Below, piece after piece: positions 1-6,259 of a DNA stretch of 7,221 bases. This DNA comes from an uncultured Prevotellaceae bacterium. Lineage in GTDB: Bacteria; Bacteroidota; Bacteroidia; Bacteroidales; Bacteroidaceae. The notes under the pieces are model-generated. The model ran no database searches. It had not been told where the DNA came from and saw nothing but the letters and a program-made list of their open reading frames with translations. Position 1 is the stretch's first letter. Each line of letters opens with the position of its first letter. The stretch lies in the NCBI GenBank assembly GCA_937910905.1, contig CALEPV010000069.1:1-7221 (forward strand). Reading direction: 5' to 3'. The translations under genes and the position numbers were made by a program.

Positions 1-1117
1 GCCCGCGTGTCGCCGTGCGGCGCGGGGCGGCTGTCGGCTGTGCCACATCGACCTCTGTGCGCGATGTGATGAGCTCGGATGCGCGGTAGTTGTACACGCT
101 GTCGCCGCTCTCGATGAATGCAGCTATGGCGGGCAGCGGCAGGCGCAGCATACACACGCGGCTCTCACCGGGTATGAGGTCGGTGCGATACTCAGGGTTC
201 AGCGCCTTGACCTCCTCGGCACGCACGTTGCACACTGCCACTATTTGGTCGATGTGCAGGTTGCGCAGCACTCGCACAGTGTCGGTGTTGGCGGGCAGTG
301 TGGTGCCGATGGGACATATATTGTGGTCACAGTAGTAGTTCATAGCATAGTTGGCAGCAATGAAGGCCGGCACGTAGCCGCGTGTCTCGGCTGGCAGATA
401 GGGGTATATCTTCCAGTAGTCCTTGGCTCCACCGGCGCGGCTGATGGCCTTGCGCACATTGCCAGGACCGCAGTTGTACGATGCTATGGCCAGCGTCCAG
501 TCGCCGAAGATGTCGTACAGATCCTTCAGATAGTGGGCTGCGGCGTAGGACGACTTCACGGGGTCGCGGCGCTCGTCCACCAGGCTGGTCACCTCCAGGC
601 CGTACTGCTTGCCTGTGGTTATCATAAACTGCCACAGGCCTACGGCTCCTGCACGGCTCACGGCTGTGGGGTTCAGGGCCGACTCTATGACGGGCAGGTA
701 CTTGAGCTCCAGCGGCAGCTGGTAGGCCTCGAGTGCTTCCTCGAAGAACGGAGTGTAGAAGTTGCTGGCACCCAGCATGATGGCCACACTGCGGCGCAAG
801 CGGCCCATATAGCGGTCTATGTACTGTCGCACCACATCGTTGTAGGGCATCTCGATGGTGTTGGGCAGATGCGACAGACGCCGCACATAATCCTCCTTCG
901 GGAACTCGGGATTGATGCCGTTGTCGCTACAGTCGCCATCGGGTATCAGGTAGTTGCGGGCCGTCCACTCCATGAGCAGACTGTCCATATCGGTAGTCAT
1001 GCCTTCGGGCAGCACTATGTCGGCATCCGTGGCTGTCAGTTCCTGTGCACGCAGTTCGTGAGCCGGCAGCAGCGCAGCCAGCAGCACGGCTAGTATGTAT
1101 CGGCTGTAGTGTTTCAT
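1..1117 (-). CDS. mltD: MltD-like membrane-associated/periplasmic lytic murein transglycosylase (3' end beyond window)
   Basis: I translated this frame by hand from ATG at 1117. It is open for 372 codons to base 1, so the start is inside the window and the C-terminus is not. Residues 1-24 look like a Sec signal peptide: a short basic start, a hydrophobic core and a small-residue end before QE. There is no lipobox cysteine, unlike E. coli MltD. Residues ~125-265 are an SLT domain: catalytic Glu in PVIESALNP (E145), SRAGAVGLWQFM (154-165), and AIASYNCGPGNV (210-221). Residues ~280-325 (VRVLRNLHIDQIVAVCNVRA...LNPEY) look like a degenerate LysM-type peptidoglycan-binding repeat; more may lie downstream. 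The family cleaves the MurNAc-GlcNAc bond to give 1,6-anhydro-MurNAc ends. The gene is the fourth in the parA-parB-DUF5683 run, 57 bp after the DUF5683 stop. Family assignment is firm; the exact MltD subgroup is inferred. Confidence 0.93.
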   Translation of the reverse strand, partial: MKHYSRYILAVLLAALLPAHELRAQELTATDADIVLPEGMTTDMDSLLMEWTARNYLIPDGDCSDNGINPEFPKEDYVRRLSHLPNTIEMPYNDVVRQYIDRYMGRLRRSVAIMLGASNFYTPFFEEALEAYQLPLELKYLPVIESALNPTAVSRAGAVGLWQFMITTGKQYGLEVTSLVDERRDPVKSSYAAAHYLKDLYDIFGDWTLAIASYNCGPGNVRKAISRAGGAKDYWKIYPYLPAETRGYVPAFIAANYAMNYYCDHNICPIGTTLPANTDTVRVLRNLHIDQIVAVCNVRAEEVKALNPEYRTDLIPGESRVCMLRLPLPAIAAFIESGDSVYNYRASELITSRTEVDVAQPTAAPRRTATRG

Positions 1118-1131
1118 AGGTTCTGATTCGG

Positions 1132-1180
1132 TTTAAACCCAAATACGAATCGTTGGTCTAATGACCGATTTGGGTTAAAA
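1132..1180. repeat. Imperfect inverted repeat between the DUF5683 and mltD genes, containing one copy of a dispersed 19-bp motif
   Basis: The arms are 1132-1144 (TTTAAACCCAAAT) and 1168-1180 (ATTTGGGTTAAAA). They pair at 12 of 13 positions around a 23-base centre, which itself holds GGTC-TAAT-GACC. The right arm covers the TAA stop codon of the DUF5683 gene (1175-1177), and the left arm sits 15 bp ahead of the mltD start. Bases 1158-1176 are the exact reverse complement of 7169-7187 (AACCCAAATCGGTCATTAG), so this is one of two copies of a dispersed sequence in the window. In the operon transcript it would form a hairpin in the only sizeable gap of the four-gene run, where it could act as an attenuator, processing site or mRNA stabiliser. 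It has no clean U-tract, so a strong intrinsic terminator is not evident. Confidence 0.7.
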
Positions 1181-1918
1181 GTTAAGGCGGAAGGCCATCC
1201 CCAGGCCTTGTCCGTTGGGCTGCGAGGCCAGTTTCTGGCCGCTCGCGGGGTGGGTGGTGATAACGGTGGGTGCCATCTTCATGCTCAGGTCCTGCGAGAT
1301 GTCGAACGTGGACAGCTCGGCATCGACGTAGGCATCAATCACTGCTACGATGTACACGGCGGCGAAGGCGAAGATGCTCATATCGCGGTACTTGCGGTAG
1401 TAGTTCTTCTTGTTCTTGAATATCTCCTTAAACTGGTCCTCGCGCCCGCTGATATTGTAGCCCATGGGCAGCATCTTCTCGTAGCTCTTCGTGTTGGGGT
1501 CATCGTCCATGATGTCGAGATAGGCCTGCGAGTAGTCGCGCAGCATCTGGTTGTTCCAGGTCAGCGCGTAGGCACAGCCTAGGAAGCCTCCGTATATGAT
1601 TGGCAGCTTCCAGTACTTGCGGTTGTATATCTGCCCGCCGCCGGGCAGCACCAGCCCCAGCCACATGGCGCGTATGGGGTCAGGCACGAAGGCGGGCTTG
1701 GATGTCGCTGCCGCGGGCACCACCTCTTCCTCGGCTATCTGCTGTAGTATCTGCTCAGCCGCAGGCACCACGCTTGGATCCTCGGCTTCCTGCAGCAGCA
1801 CGGAGTCGGGTGTCAGCTCGAACTCATCGGGCACCTGCGCCGCAGCTGTCACGCAAGCCATCAGCAGCGCCGCTGTGCTGCCCAGCCTTATGACTATGTT
1901 ATGCCAGCCACTCCTCAC
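1175..1918 (-). CDS. DUF5683-domain protein, predicted exported/membrane-associated
   Basis: A 247-residue protein. The first codon is GTG at 1918; no in-frame ATG lies between the parB stop and this codon. The next Met (M20) would cut the hydrophobic N-terminus in half, so GTG is preferred. Residues 1-28 resemble a signal peptide (RLGSTAALLMACVTAAAQ). Residues ~30-75 are Glu/Ala/Pro-rich and low in complexity. The DUF5683 core starts near residue 80 with PDPIRAMWLGLVLPGGGQIYNR, followed by a hydrophobic segment at 105-122 and a second at 180-197 (SIFAFAAVYIVAVIDAYVDA). It ends in GMAFRLNF, which resembles a beta-strand outer-membrane terminus. The family has no established function. Its place after parB (25-bp gap) and before a lytic transglycosylase suggests an envelope role linked to division or growth; that is inference. 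The stop codon lies inside an inverted repeat. Confidence 0.88.
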   Translation of the reverse strand: MRSGWHNIVIRLGSTAALLMACVTAAAQVPDEFELTPDSVLLQEAEDPSVVPAAEQILQQIAEEEVVPAAATSKPAFVPDPIRAMWLGLVLPGGGQIYNRKYWKLPIIYGGFLGCAYALTWNNQMLRDYSQAYLDIMDDDPNTKSYEKMLPMGYNISGREDQFKEIFKNKKNYYRKYRDMSIFAFAAVYIVAVIDAYVDAELSTFDISQDLSMKMAPTVITTHPASGQKLASQPNGQGLGMAFRLNF

Positions 1919-1943
1919 GCCCTCTATGTCTTTCGGTTGTGTC

Positions 1944-2837
1944 TCATCCCTTCAGCTTGTCCAGCAGCGCCACGATGCGCTCCAGCTCGGCCTCGGATGC
2001 AAACGGTATGGTGATTTTGCCCCGTCCGCGCTCGGTGCAGGTGAACTGCACGCGCGTCTGGAAGCACTTCGAGAGGTTGTCGCGCAGCGAGGTGTACTCC
2101 TCCGAGAGCGCCGACTTGCGGGGGCGCAGCTTGCGGCCGCTCACCACCACTGTCTCGCCTTCCGACAGACGCTTCACCATGTCCTCCACCTTGCGCACCG
2201 AGGGGTGGTCGCGCTGTATCTCCTCGAACACCTTCAGCTGTAGCGCGGGGTTCTCCAGCGACAGCAGCGCACGGGCGTGGCCCATGTCAAGCTCGCGGTT
2301 CTGCAGAGCCAGCTGGATGGATGCCGGCAGCTTGAGCAGGCGCAGGTAGTTGGTCACCGTGCTGCGCTTCTTGCCCACGCGCTCCGACAGGCGGTCCTGC
2401 GTCAGGCCGTACTGCTCCAGCAGGTGCTGATAGGCCAGTGCTATCTCCACCGCATTGAGATCCTCGCGCTGTATGTTCTCTATCAGCGCCATCTCCATCA
2501 CGTTCTCATCGTCCGCCGTGCGGACATAGGCAGGTATGCGCTCCAAGCCTGCCAGACGGGATGCTCGCCAGCGGCGCTCGCCGGCTATTATCTCATAGGT
2601 GCCGTCATCAAGGCTGCGCAGCGTGATGGGCTGTATGATGCCTATGGCACGTATGCTGTCGGCCAGCTCTGCCAGCGACTCCTCATCGAACTCGCGACGG
2701 GGCTGATTGGGATTGGGGTGTATCAGGTCCAGTGCTATCTCGTTGATGCTCGAGGACCCTTCCGTGCGCACCTCATCGTTCGATATCAGCGCGTCCAAGC
2801 CGCGTCCCAGCGCGGGGTATTTCTTGTGTACAGCCAT
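1944..2837 (-). CDS. parB: Chromosome-partition protein ParB (CTP-binding parS clamp)
   Basis: A 297-residue protein of full family length. The N-terminal tail carries the ParA-stimulating motif (ALGRGLDALI, 8-17). The CTPase/ParB-N domain spans ~32-130, with PNPNQPRREFDEESLAELADS (41-61), the GERRWRAS nucleotide motif (86-93) and ENIQREDLNAVEIA (120-133). The helix-turn-helix DNA-binding domain covers ~143-171 (GLTQDRLSERVGKKRSTVTNY). A linker and a C-terminal dimerisation domain follow, from about 243 to the end. ParB loads at parS, spreads as a CTP-dependent clamp, and is moved by ParA. The ATG at 2837 is one base after the parA TGA (sequence TGATATG on the coding strand), so translation is probably coupled. 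I searched by eye for the classical parS (TGTTTCACGTGAAACA) and did not find it in this window, so its cognate site is probably elsewhere or divergent. Confidence 0.97.
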   Translation of the reverse strand: MAVHKKYPALGRGLDALISNDEVRTEGSSSINEIALDLIHPNPNQPRREFDEESLAELADSIRAIGIIQPITLRSLDDGTYEIIAGERRWRASRLAGLERIPAYVRTADDENVMEMALIENIQREDLNAVEIALAYQHLLEQYGLTQDRLSERVGKKRSTVTNYLRLLKLPASIQLALQNRELDMGHARALLSLENPALQLKVFEEIQRDHPSVRKVEDMVKRLSEGETVVVSGRKLRPRKSALSEEYTSLRDNLSKCFQTRVQFTCTERGRGKITIPFASEAELERIVALLDKLKG

Positions 2838-2838
2838 A

Positions 2839-3606
2839 TCACTTATTGTTCTTGTCTATTATCTCCTGCGCCAGCGCCAGGTGGTTGCGGGCACCAGCAC
2901 TATCGGCATCGTAGAGGATGGCTGGCAGACCGTGCGATGGAGCCTCGGAGAGCTTCACGTTGCGAGTGATCAGCGTCTTGAACACCAGCTCCTGGAAGTG
3001 GCGCTGCACCTCCTCCTTGATCTGGTTGGCCAGTCGCAGGCGCGAGTCGTACATCGTGAGCAGAAAGCCTTCAATCTCCAGAGCTGGGTTCAGGCGGCTC
3101 TTGATGAGCTTGATGGTGTTCAGCAACTTGGATATACCCTCCAGCGCAAAGTACTCGCACTGCACGGGGATTATCACCGAGTCGGCTGCTGTGAGCGCAT
3201 TCACTGTGATGAGACCCAGCGACGGGGAGCAGTCTATCAGTATGAAGTCGTACTCCGAAAGCAGCGGACGCAGCCTTCGCTTCATCACCTGCTCGCGATT
3301 GTCCATATGGAGCATCTCTATCTCAGCGCCCACCAGGTCGATGTGCGAGGGCAGTATGTCCAACCCGTGTATATCCGTCTCGTATATTGCCTCGTGCGGG
3401 TCCACACCGTCTATCAGGCACTGGTACACGCTCACCTCCAGAGCCTGCACGTCAACGCCAAGTCCACTGGAAGCATTAGCCTGGGGATCGGCATCCACCA
3501 GCAGCACCTTCTTCTCCAGAGTGGCCAGCGAGGCAGCCAGATTCATGGATGTCGTGGTCTTGCCCACGCCACCCTTTTGGTTTGCTAAAGCGATTATTCT
3601 TCCCAT
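2839..3606 (-). CDS. parA: Chromosome-partition ATPase ParA (Soj type)
   Basis: A 255-residue protein without an N-terminal HTH extension, as in chromosomal (type Ib-like, Soj) ParA rather than P1/F plasmid types. It has the deviant Walker A motif KGGVGKTT (11-18), the A' motif LLVDADPQ (35-42), Walker B FILIDCSPS (121-129) and the family signature RNVKLSEAPSHG (215-226). ATP-bound dimers bind DNA non-specifically; ParB stimulates hydrolysis and so drives origin segregation. The ATG at 3606 begins MGRIIALANQKGGVGK, the usual start position. It has no clear Shine-Dalgarno sequence, as expected in Bacteroidota. It is the first gene of the run parA-parB-DUF5683-mltD. Upstream lie a TAnnTTTG-type promoter candidate (3696-3703), a repeated 11-mer and the 22-bp periodic array, any of which could set its expression. 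Confidence 0.97.
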   Translation of the reverse strand: MGRIIALANQKGGVGKTTTSMNLAASLATLEKKVLLVDADPQANASSGLGVDVQALEVSVYQCLIDGVDPHEAIYETDIHGLDILPSHIDLVGAEIEMLHMDNREQVMKRRLRPLLSEYDFILIDCSPSLGLITVNALTAADSVIIPVQCEYFALEGISKLLNTIKLIKSRLNPALEIEGFLLTMYDSRLRLANQIKEEVQRHFQELVFKTLITRNVKLSEAPSHGLPAILYDADSAGARNHLALAQEIIDKNNK

Positions 3607-3615
3607 AGTATTGAT

Positions 3616-3693
3616 TACTTAGAGAGTGTAGCACGCCATTCTCTGTTGCCAATTCTCACATTTGTCCAGATTGCAGCGACACTACTTAGAGAG
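3616..3693. repeat. Two direct copies of TACTTAGAGAG in the parA leader
   Basis: The 11-mer occurs at 3616-3626, ten bases from the parA start codon, and again at 3683-3693, just downstream of the proposed -7 element. The copies are 67 bp apart. On the transcribed strand both read CTCTCTAAGTA. One would sit at or near the transcription start and the other at the ribosome-binding region, so they could be paired operator half-sites or a leader RNA feature. This is seen directly; the role is inference, and an 11-mer repeat within 500 bp is only modestly unlikely by chance. Confidence 0.5.
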
Positions 3694-3730
3694 GGCAAAG
3701 GTAGGCAATTTTTACCCCACATGAGGCCTG
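3690..3730 (-). promoter_or_regulatory. Candidate promoter of the parA operon
   Basis: On the minus strand bases 3703-3696 read TACCTTTG, a perfect match to the Bacteroidota -7 consensus TAnnTTTG. I see no good TTTG-like -33 box at the usual 19-21 bp spacing; the sequence there is GCCTCAT. Transcription would start near 3689 and leave a leader of ~80 bases. The position between the periodic array and the first gene of the operon fits, but half of the consensus is missing. Confidence 0.4.
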
Positions 3731-3823
3731 TTTAAGTCTTTTTATGACTAACCCCTGCATTTCTTGCCGTATTCGCCGTCAGCCATAGGCCGTCCGACAG
3801 GCACACCACTACCCCACAGCCAG

Positions 3824-3955
3824 CACGTTGCGAGAGCATTTACAACACGTTACTGCGAAACCTGCAACACGTTACAGCAACCTCTCCACCACGTTACGAC
3901 AACCCCTCCACCACGTTACGACAACCCCTCCATCACATCGTCGCGAGAAAAACAC
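3824..3955. repeat. 22-bp tandem repeat array, CACGTTAC type, upstream of parA
   Basis: CACGTT starts at 3824, 3846, 3868, 3890 and 3912, exactly 22 bp apart each time, with a decayed unit (CACATC) at 3934. The units at 3890 and 3912 are identical over 21 of 22 bases; the outer units keep the CACGTTAC core and drift elsewhere. A still weaker unit starting with CAC may begin at 3802. Because 22 is not a multiple of three and no convincing gene covers it, this is not a protein repeat. There are no unique spacers, so it is not CRISPR. The spacing, about two helical turns, would put every core on the same DNA face, as in iteron-type protein-binding arrays. It continues in register into the CG-rich array that follows. 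Confidence 0.85.
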
Positions 3956-4038
3956 GCGCGTGTTAAATAAAAAACATGCGCGTGTTAAATAAATGACACG
4001 CGCGTGTCATTTATTTAACACGCGCGTGTCATTTGAGC
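3951..4038. repeat. 22-bp repeat array with self-complementary ACACGCGCGTGT cores; includes a 48-bp perfect palindrome
   Basis: Four units start at 3951, 3973, 3995 and 4017, again exactly 22 bp apart. Each has a core of ACACGCGCGTGT (the second has one T change: ACATGCGCGTGT), separated by AT-rich linkers (AAATAAAA, AAATAAAT, ATTTATTT). The linker flips strand around the third unit, so bases 3978-4025 form a perfect 48-bp palindrome with no spacer, centred between 4001 and 4002. It extends to 3974-4029 with a single mismatch. The alternating purine-pyrimidine cores could adopt Z-DNA, and the whole could extrude as a cruciform. On the minus strand the cores at 3951 and 3973 are each followed by five or more T, so in RNA they might terminate transcription from the upstream lipoprotein gene. 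A binding role for each core is equally possible. Confidence 0.88.
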
Positions 4039-4087
4039 CGCATCACGTCAAACAGGTCGAAATACCGCATCAGCAGCGGCTTTGCGG

Positions 4088-6037
4088 CTAGAAGCCCGAC
4101 CTCGTGACTACCTTACCCTCTGTTGGGTAGAGATACCAGTCGGTGGCCATCACATCGCCCTGGCCCCAGTTGTTGAACAGTGTGTAGGCATCCTTGATGC
4201 ATGTGCACTCCACCGGGTAGCAGAAGTCGAATGGTATCATCAGCCCATGCGGGTCCTCGCCGGCCGTGGCTATGCGCACCTCACGGCCCATCGTCTTGTT
4301 GTAGATATAGGGCTGGCAGGCTGCGTCGGCGAAGCTGAACGATGCATCTACCGTCACTACCTCCTGCACGACACCCATTTCATCGCTGACGCTCACGTTT
4401 ACAAACTGATTCTGACTCACGCCGAAGTACTGGTGAACTTCCGTATTGTCGTTGAACAACACGCCGTTGATGTTGCGCAGATACAGCTCGTCGTTGGCGC
4501 CGCAGGCCTCAAGACTGTACTTCACGTGCGTCTGGTCTATGCGCTGGGCCTTGATCACAATGTCGTTCAGGTCGTAGTCGCCGGCATCGCGGTCCTCGAA
4601 GCAGAAGGTGTACACATTCTTGTCGAGCTCTGGCTGCTGGCCGAATGGCACCACGCCACCGTCCATCTCAAGAATCAGGTCGTTGAAGTCCTGGTCGGTT
4701 CCGTCCTCGAAGCACATGTAGGTCTTGCCGTTGGCTCCGAAGATGGCTATGCGCGGGTCGGCGGGTTCGAGGTTGGCATTGGCAAACGAGCCATACTGGT
4801 TGATGGCTACGTTCAAGCGTCCGTCGCCGTACAGACAGCCGTTGTCGGTACGGCTGGCGCTGCGATCGCCCTGAATGCTGCGCAGCATCATGCCGATCTT
4901 GTAGCCAGCAGGGAACACATACTGGCCTACGGTCTGATTCAGCGTTGGTGTGCCGTCACCCCAGTACAGGAGCGTGAATGCCTGCACACGCTTGACGGTG
5001 GCCTTCGGCAGATACGACACCTCTTGGTTCGGGTTGAACACGCGCCACAGCTGCACGGCCTTGTACTTAGGCAGCTGCTTGAAGAACTCCACCTGCTCGG
5101 CCTCCGTCATGCCTGCTATCTGCTCTGGCTTGTAATAGTAGTAGTAGAGGTGGCAGTTGTTTATCTCGTTGCCGCCGTTCTGGTAGATGGGCGCCACCGT
5201 GATGGGCTCCTCGCCAGTAGTGGTGATGTAGTTGTTCTCCAGACGCACTATGTCGCTGTTCACTATCTTTTCGCGATTGTTGTTTATGCGCCGTCCGTTC
5301 ACCCACTGTGCGTTGGGCAGATAGGTGGCCACGATGTCGGCGATGTCGGCACGCTCATCGTCCGTGAAGTCATCCACATAGATACGCTGCGGAGTCTCAT
5401 CCTTGTCCGCCAGTTGGTATAGGGTCTCACCCTCCCAACCGTCGTTGGCCCACAGAGCAAAAGCAGAGTTGCTGGCATCGCTGGCACGCTGGCTGCTGTA
5501 CGAAGCCTCCGTCCGGCCCAGCGTCACGTTCTCTGGCAGGGCACGTGTGGCGGCAGCTCTCGACTGCGCCTTCTGCGCCGTAGCTGCGGCAAACGATACT
5601 GTAGTCTTCGCCTGCGGCTCGAAGCCCTTGATGCGGTAGGTGCCGTCCGATGCCACGCAAGCTGCATAGATACGGTTGCGGTACGACGGAGCGTCGTATG
5701 CCAGCGTCACTGTCTGTCCCTTCGACACCTTGGCCTCATTCAGCACCACGGCACCGTTGGCATCGCTGCCGCCGAAGGGCGAACAGCTGAGCACCTGCAC
5801 CTTCACGATGTCGTCCATGTCGGCATTAGCCACGATGGTCACGGAGCCGCTCTGCGTGCTGCTCCAGTCCTGCGATGCGCTGAACGTCACGCCGAACACA
5901 CTCGCCATATTCTTGCTTATCTCCTCCTGGCGCGCTGCTTCAGCAGCTGCCTCGTCGTAAGGGTCGCTCACACAACCACTCAATGCCACAGCAAGCATTC
6001 CTGCACAGGCAATACAGTTTAAGAATCTGATATTCAT
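4088..6037 (-). CDS. Large lipoprotein with LruC/DUF4842-type C-terminus and two FED...ND acidic motifs
   Basis: A 649-residue protein. The N-terminus is a lipoprotein signal (FLNCIACAGMLAVALSGC) with lipobox LSGC and lipidated Cys22, followed by an acidic stretch (VSDPYDEAAAEAA) compatible with surface export in Bacteroidota. Residues ~45-150 look like a beta-rich domain (GSVTIVANAD, GQTVTLAYDAP). A Gln/Ala/Arg-rich linker follows at 150-170. The second half carries two related acidic motifs: CFEDGTDQDFNDLILEMDGG (442-461) and CFEDRDAGDYDLNDIVIKAQR (479-499). Such FED-x(n)-D-x-ND motifs mark DUF4114/DUF4842 (LruC) proteins and are plausible metal (Ca2+) ligands, though this is not shown. The end (LMIPFDFCYPVECTCIKDAY..., then WY near 635) fits the LruC C-terminal pattern. 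A run of five Tyr (298-302) is odd. The substrate or partner is unknown; a cell-surface role is inferred. The ATG at 6037 is preceded by a purine-rich AAGAGA. Confidence 0.85.
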   Translation of the reverse strand: MNIRFLNCIACAGMLAVALSGCVSDPYDEAAAEAARQEEISKNMASVFGVTFSASQDWSSTQSGSVTIVANADMDDIVKVQVLSCSPFGGSDANGAVVLNEAKVSKGQTVTLAYDAPSYRNRIYAACVASDGTYRIKGFEPQAKTTVSFAAATAQKAQSRAAATRALPENVTLGRTEASYSSQRASDASNSAFALWANDGWEGETLYQLADKDETPQRIYVDDFTDDERADIADIVATYLPNAQWVNGRRINNNREKIVNSDIVRLENNYITTTGEEPITVAPIYQNGGNEINNCHLYYYYYKPEQIAGMTEAEQVEFFKQLPKYKAVQLWRVFNPNQEVSYLPKATVKRVQAFTLLYWGDGTPTLNQTVGQYVFPAGYKIGMMLRSIQGDRSASRTDNGCLYGDGRLNVAINQYGSFANANLEPADPRIAIFGANGKTYMCFEDGTDQDFNDLILEMDGGVVPFGQQPELDKNVYTFCFEDRDAGDYDLNDIVIKAQRIDQTHVKYSLEACGANDELYLRNINGVLFNDNTEVHQYFGVSQNQFVNVSVSDEMGVVQEVVTVDASFSFADAACQPYIYNKTMGREVRIATAGEDPHGLMIPFDFCYPVECTCIKDAYTLFNNWGQGDVMATDWYLYPTEGKVVTRSGF

Positions 6038-6259
6038 AGGTCTCTTACATTATAATAATTTTACACAAATGCAACAAAATCACCACCACATCCCCACAAA
6101 GCACTGCAAAGTTCTGCAAAAAATCTGATATACTACGCCTGCGGCCCAATAAAAAAACATCATCAGCCCATTTTTTTGTTGCCAAGATATTGAAGAAGCC
6201 TTCTTTTGCATATAACGTCCTAAGTGCAACTTGAACTTTGGATTAAGTGATGGTTAAAT
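6038..6259. promoter_or_regulatory. AT-rich leader/promoter region of the lipoprotein gene
   Basis: The region contains many A/T runs and no gene. On the minus strand, TGCATTTG (reverse of 6065-6072) is one base from the TAnnTTTG -7 consensus, and a TTTG lies upstream but at ~23 bp, slightly too far. A TATAAT-like string also lies within 25 bp of the ATG. I cannot choose a single promoter. The coding strand shows AAGAGA five bases before the ATG (6041-6046 on the complement), a weak ribosome-binding candidate. Confidence 0.35.

Larger units (their letters stand above)
3607..4087. other. 481-bp gene-free region between the lipoprotein gene and parA
   Basis: No credible gene lies here. The only open frame of note is a 68-codon stretch at 3764-3970 on the plus strand. 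It crosses the repeats, has a composition dictated by them (Pro/Thr/His) and shows no family signal. The region holds, from the parA side: the 11-mer direct repeats, the promoter candidate, the CACGTTAC 22-bp array, the ACACGCGCGTGT 22-bp array and a short tail at 4039-4087. Both flanking genes point left, so this is the 3' end of one transcription unit and the control region of the next. Confidence 0.85.

Noticed and set aside
245..1093. 282-codon open frame on the plus strand opposite mltD
   Set aside because: It lies over the clear SLT domain of mltD on the other strand; its composition is typical of an antisense shadow.
3824..3955. Plasmid origin iterons
   Set aside because: The 22-bp spacing would fit iterons, but no replication initiator gene is present and the genes beside it are a chromosomal partition and envelope cluster. 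Not excluded, but unsupported.
3764..3970. 68-codon frame on the plus strand through the 22-bp array
   Set aside because: Its sequence is dictated by the DNA repeat; since 22 is not a multiple of three, each unit is read in a different frame. No family signal.
3824..4038. CRISPR array
   Set aside because: The repeats are contiguous 22-bp units with no unique spacers, and no cas genes are present.
4082..5422. 446-codon open frame on the plus strand opposite the lipoprotein gene
   Set aside because: It is antisense to a well-supported lipoprotein gene, rich in Val/His/Leu as expected of a mirrored GC-rich frame, and shows no signal peptide, domain or motif.
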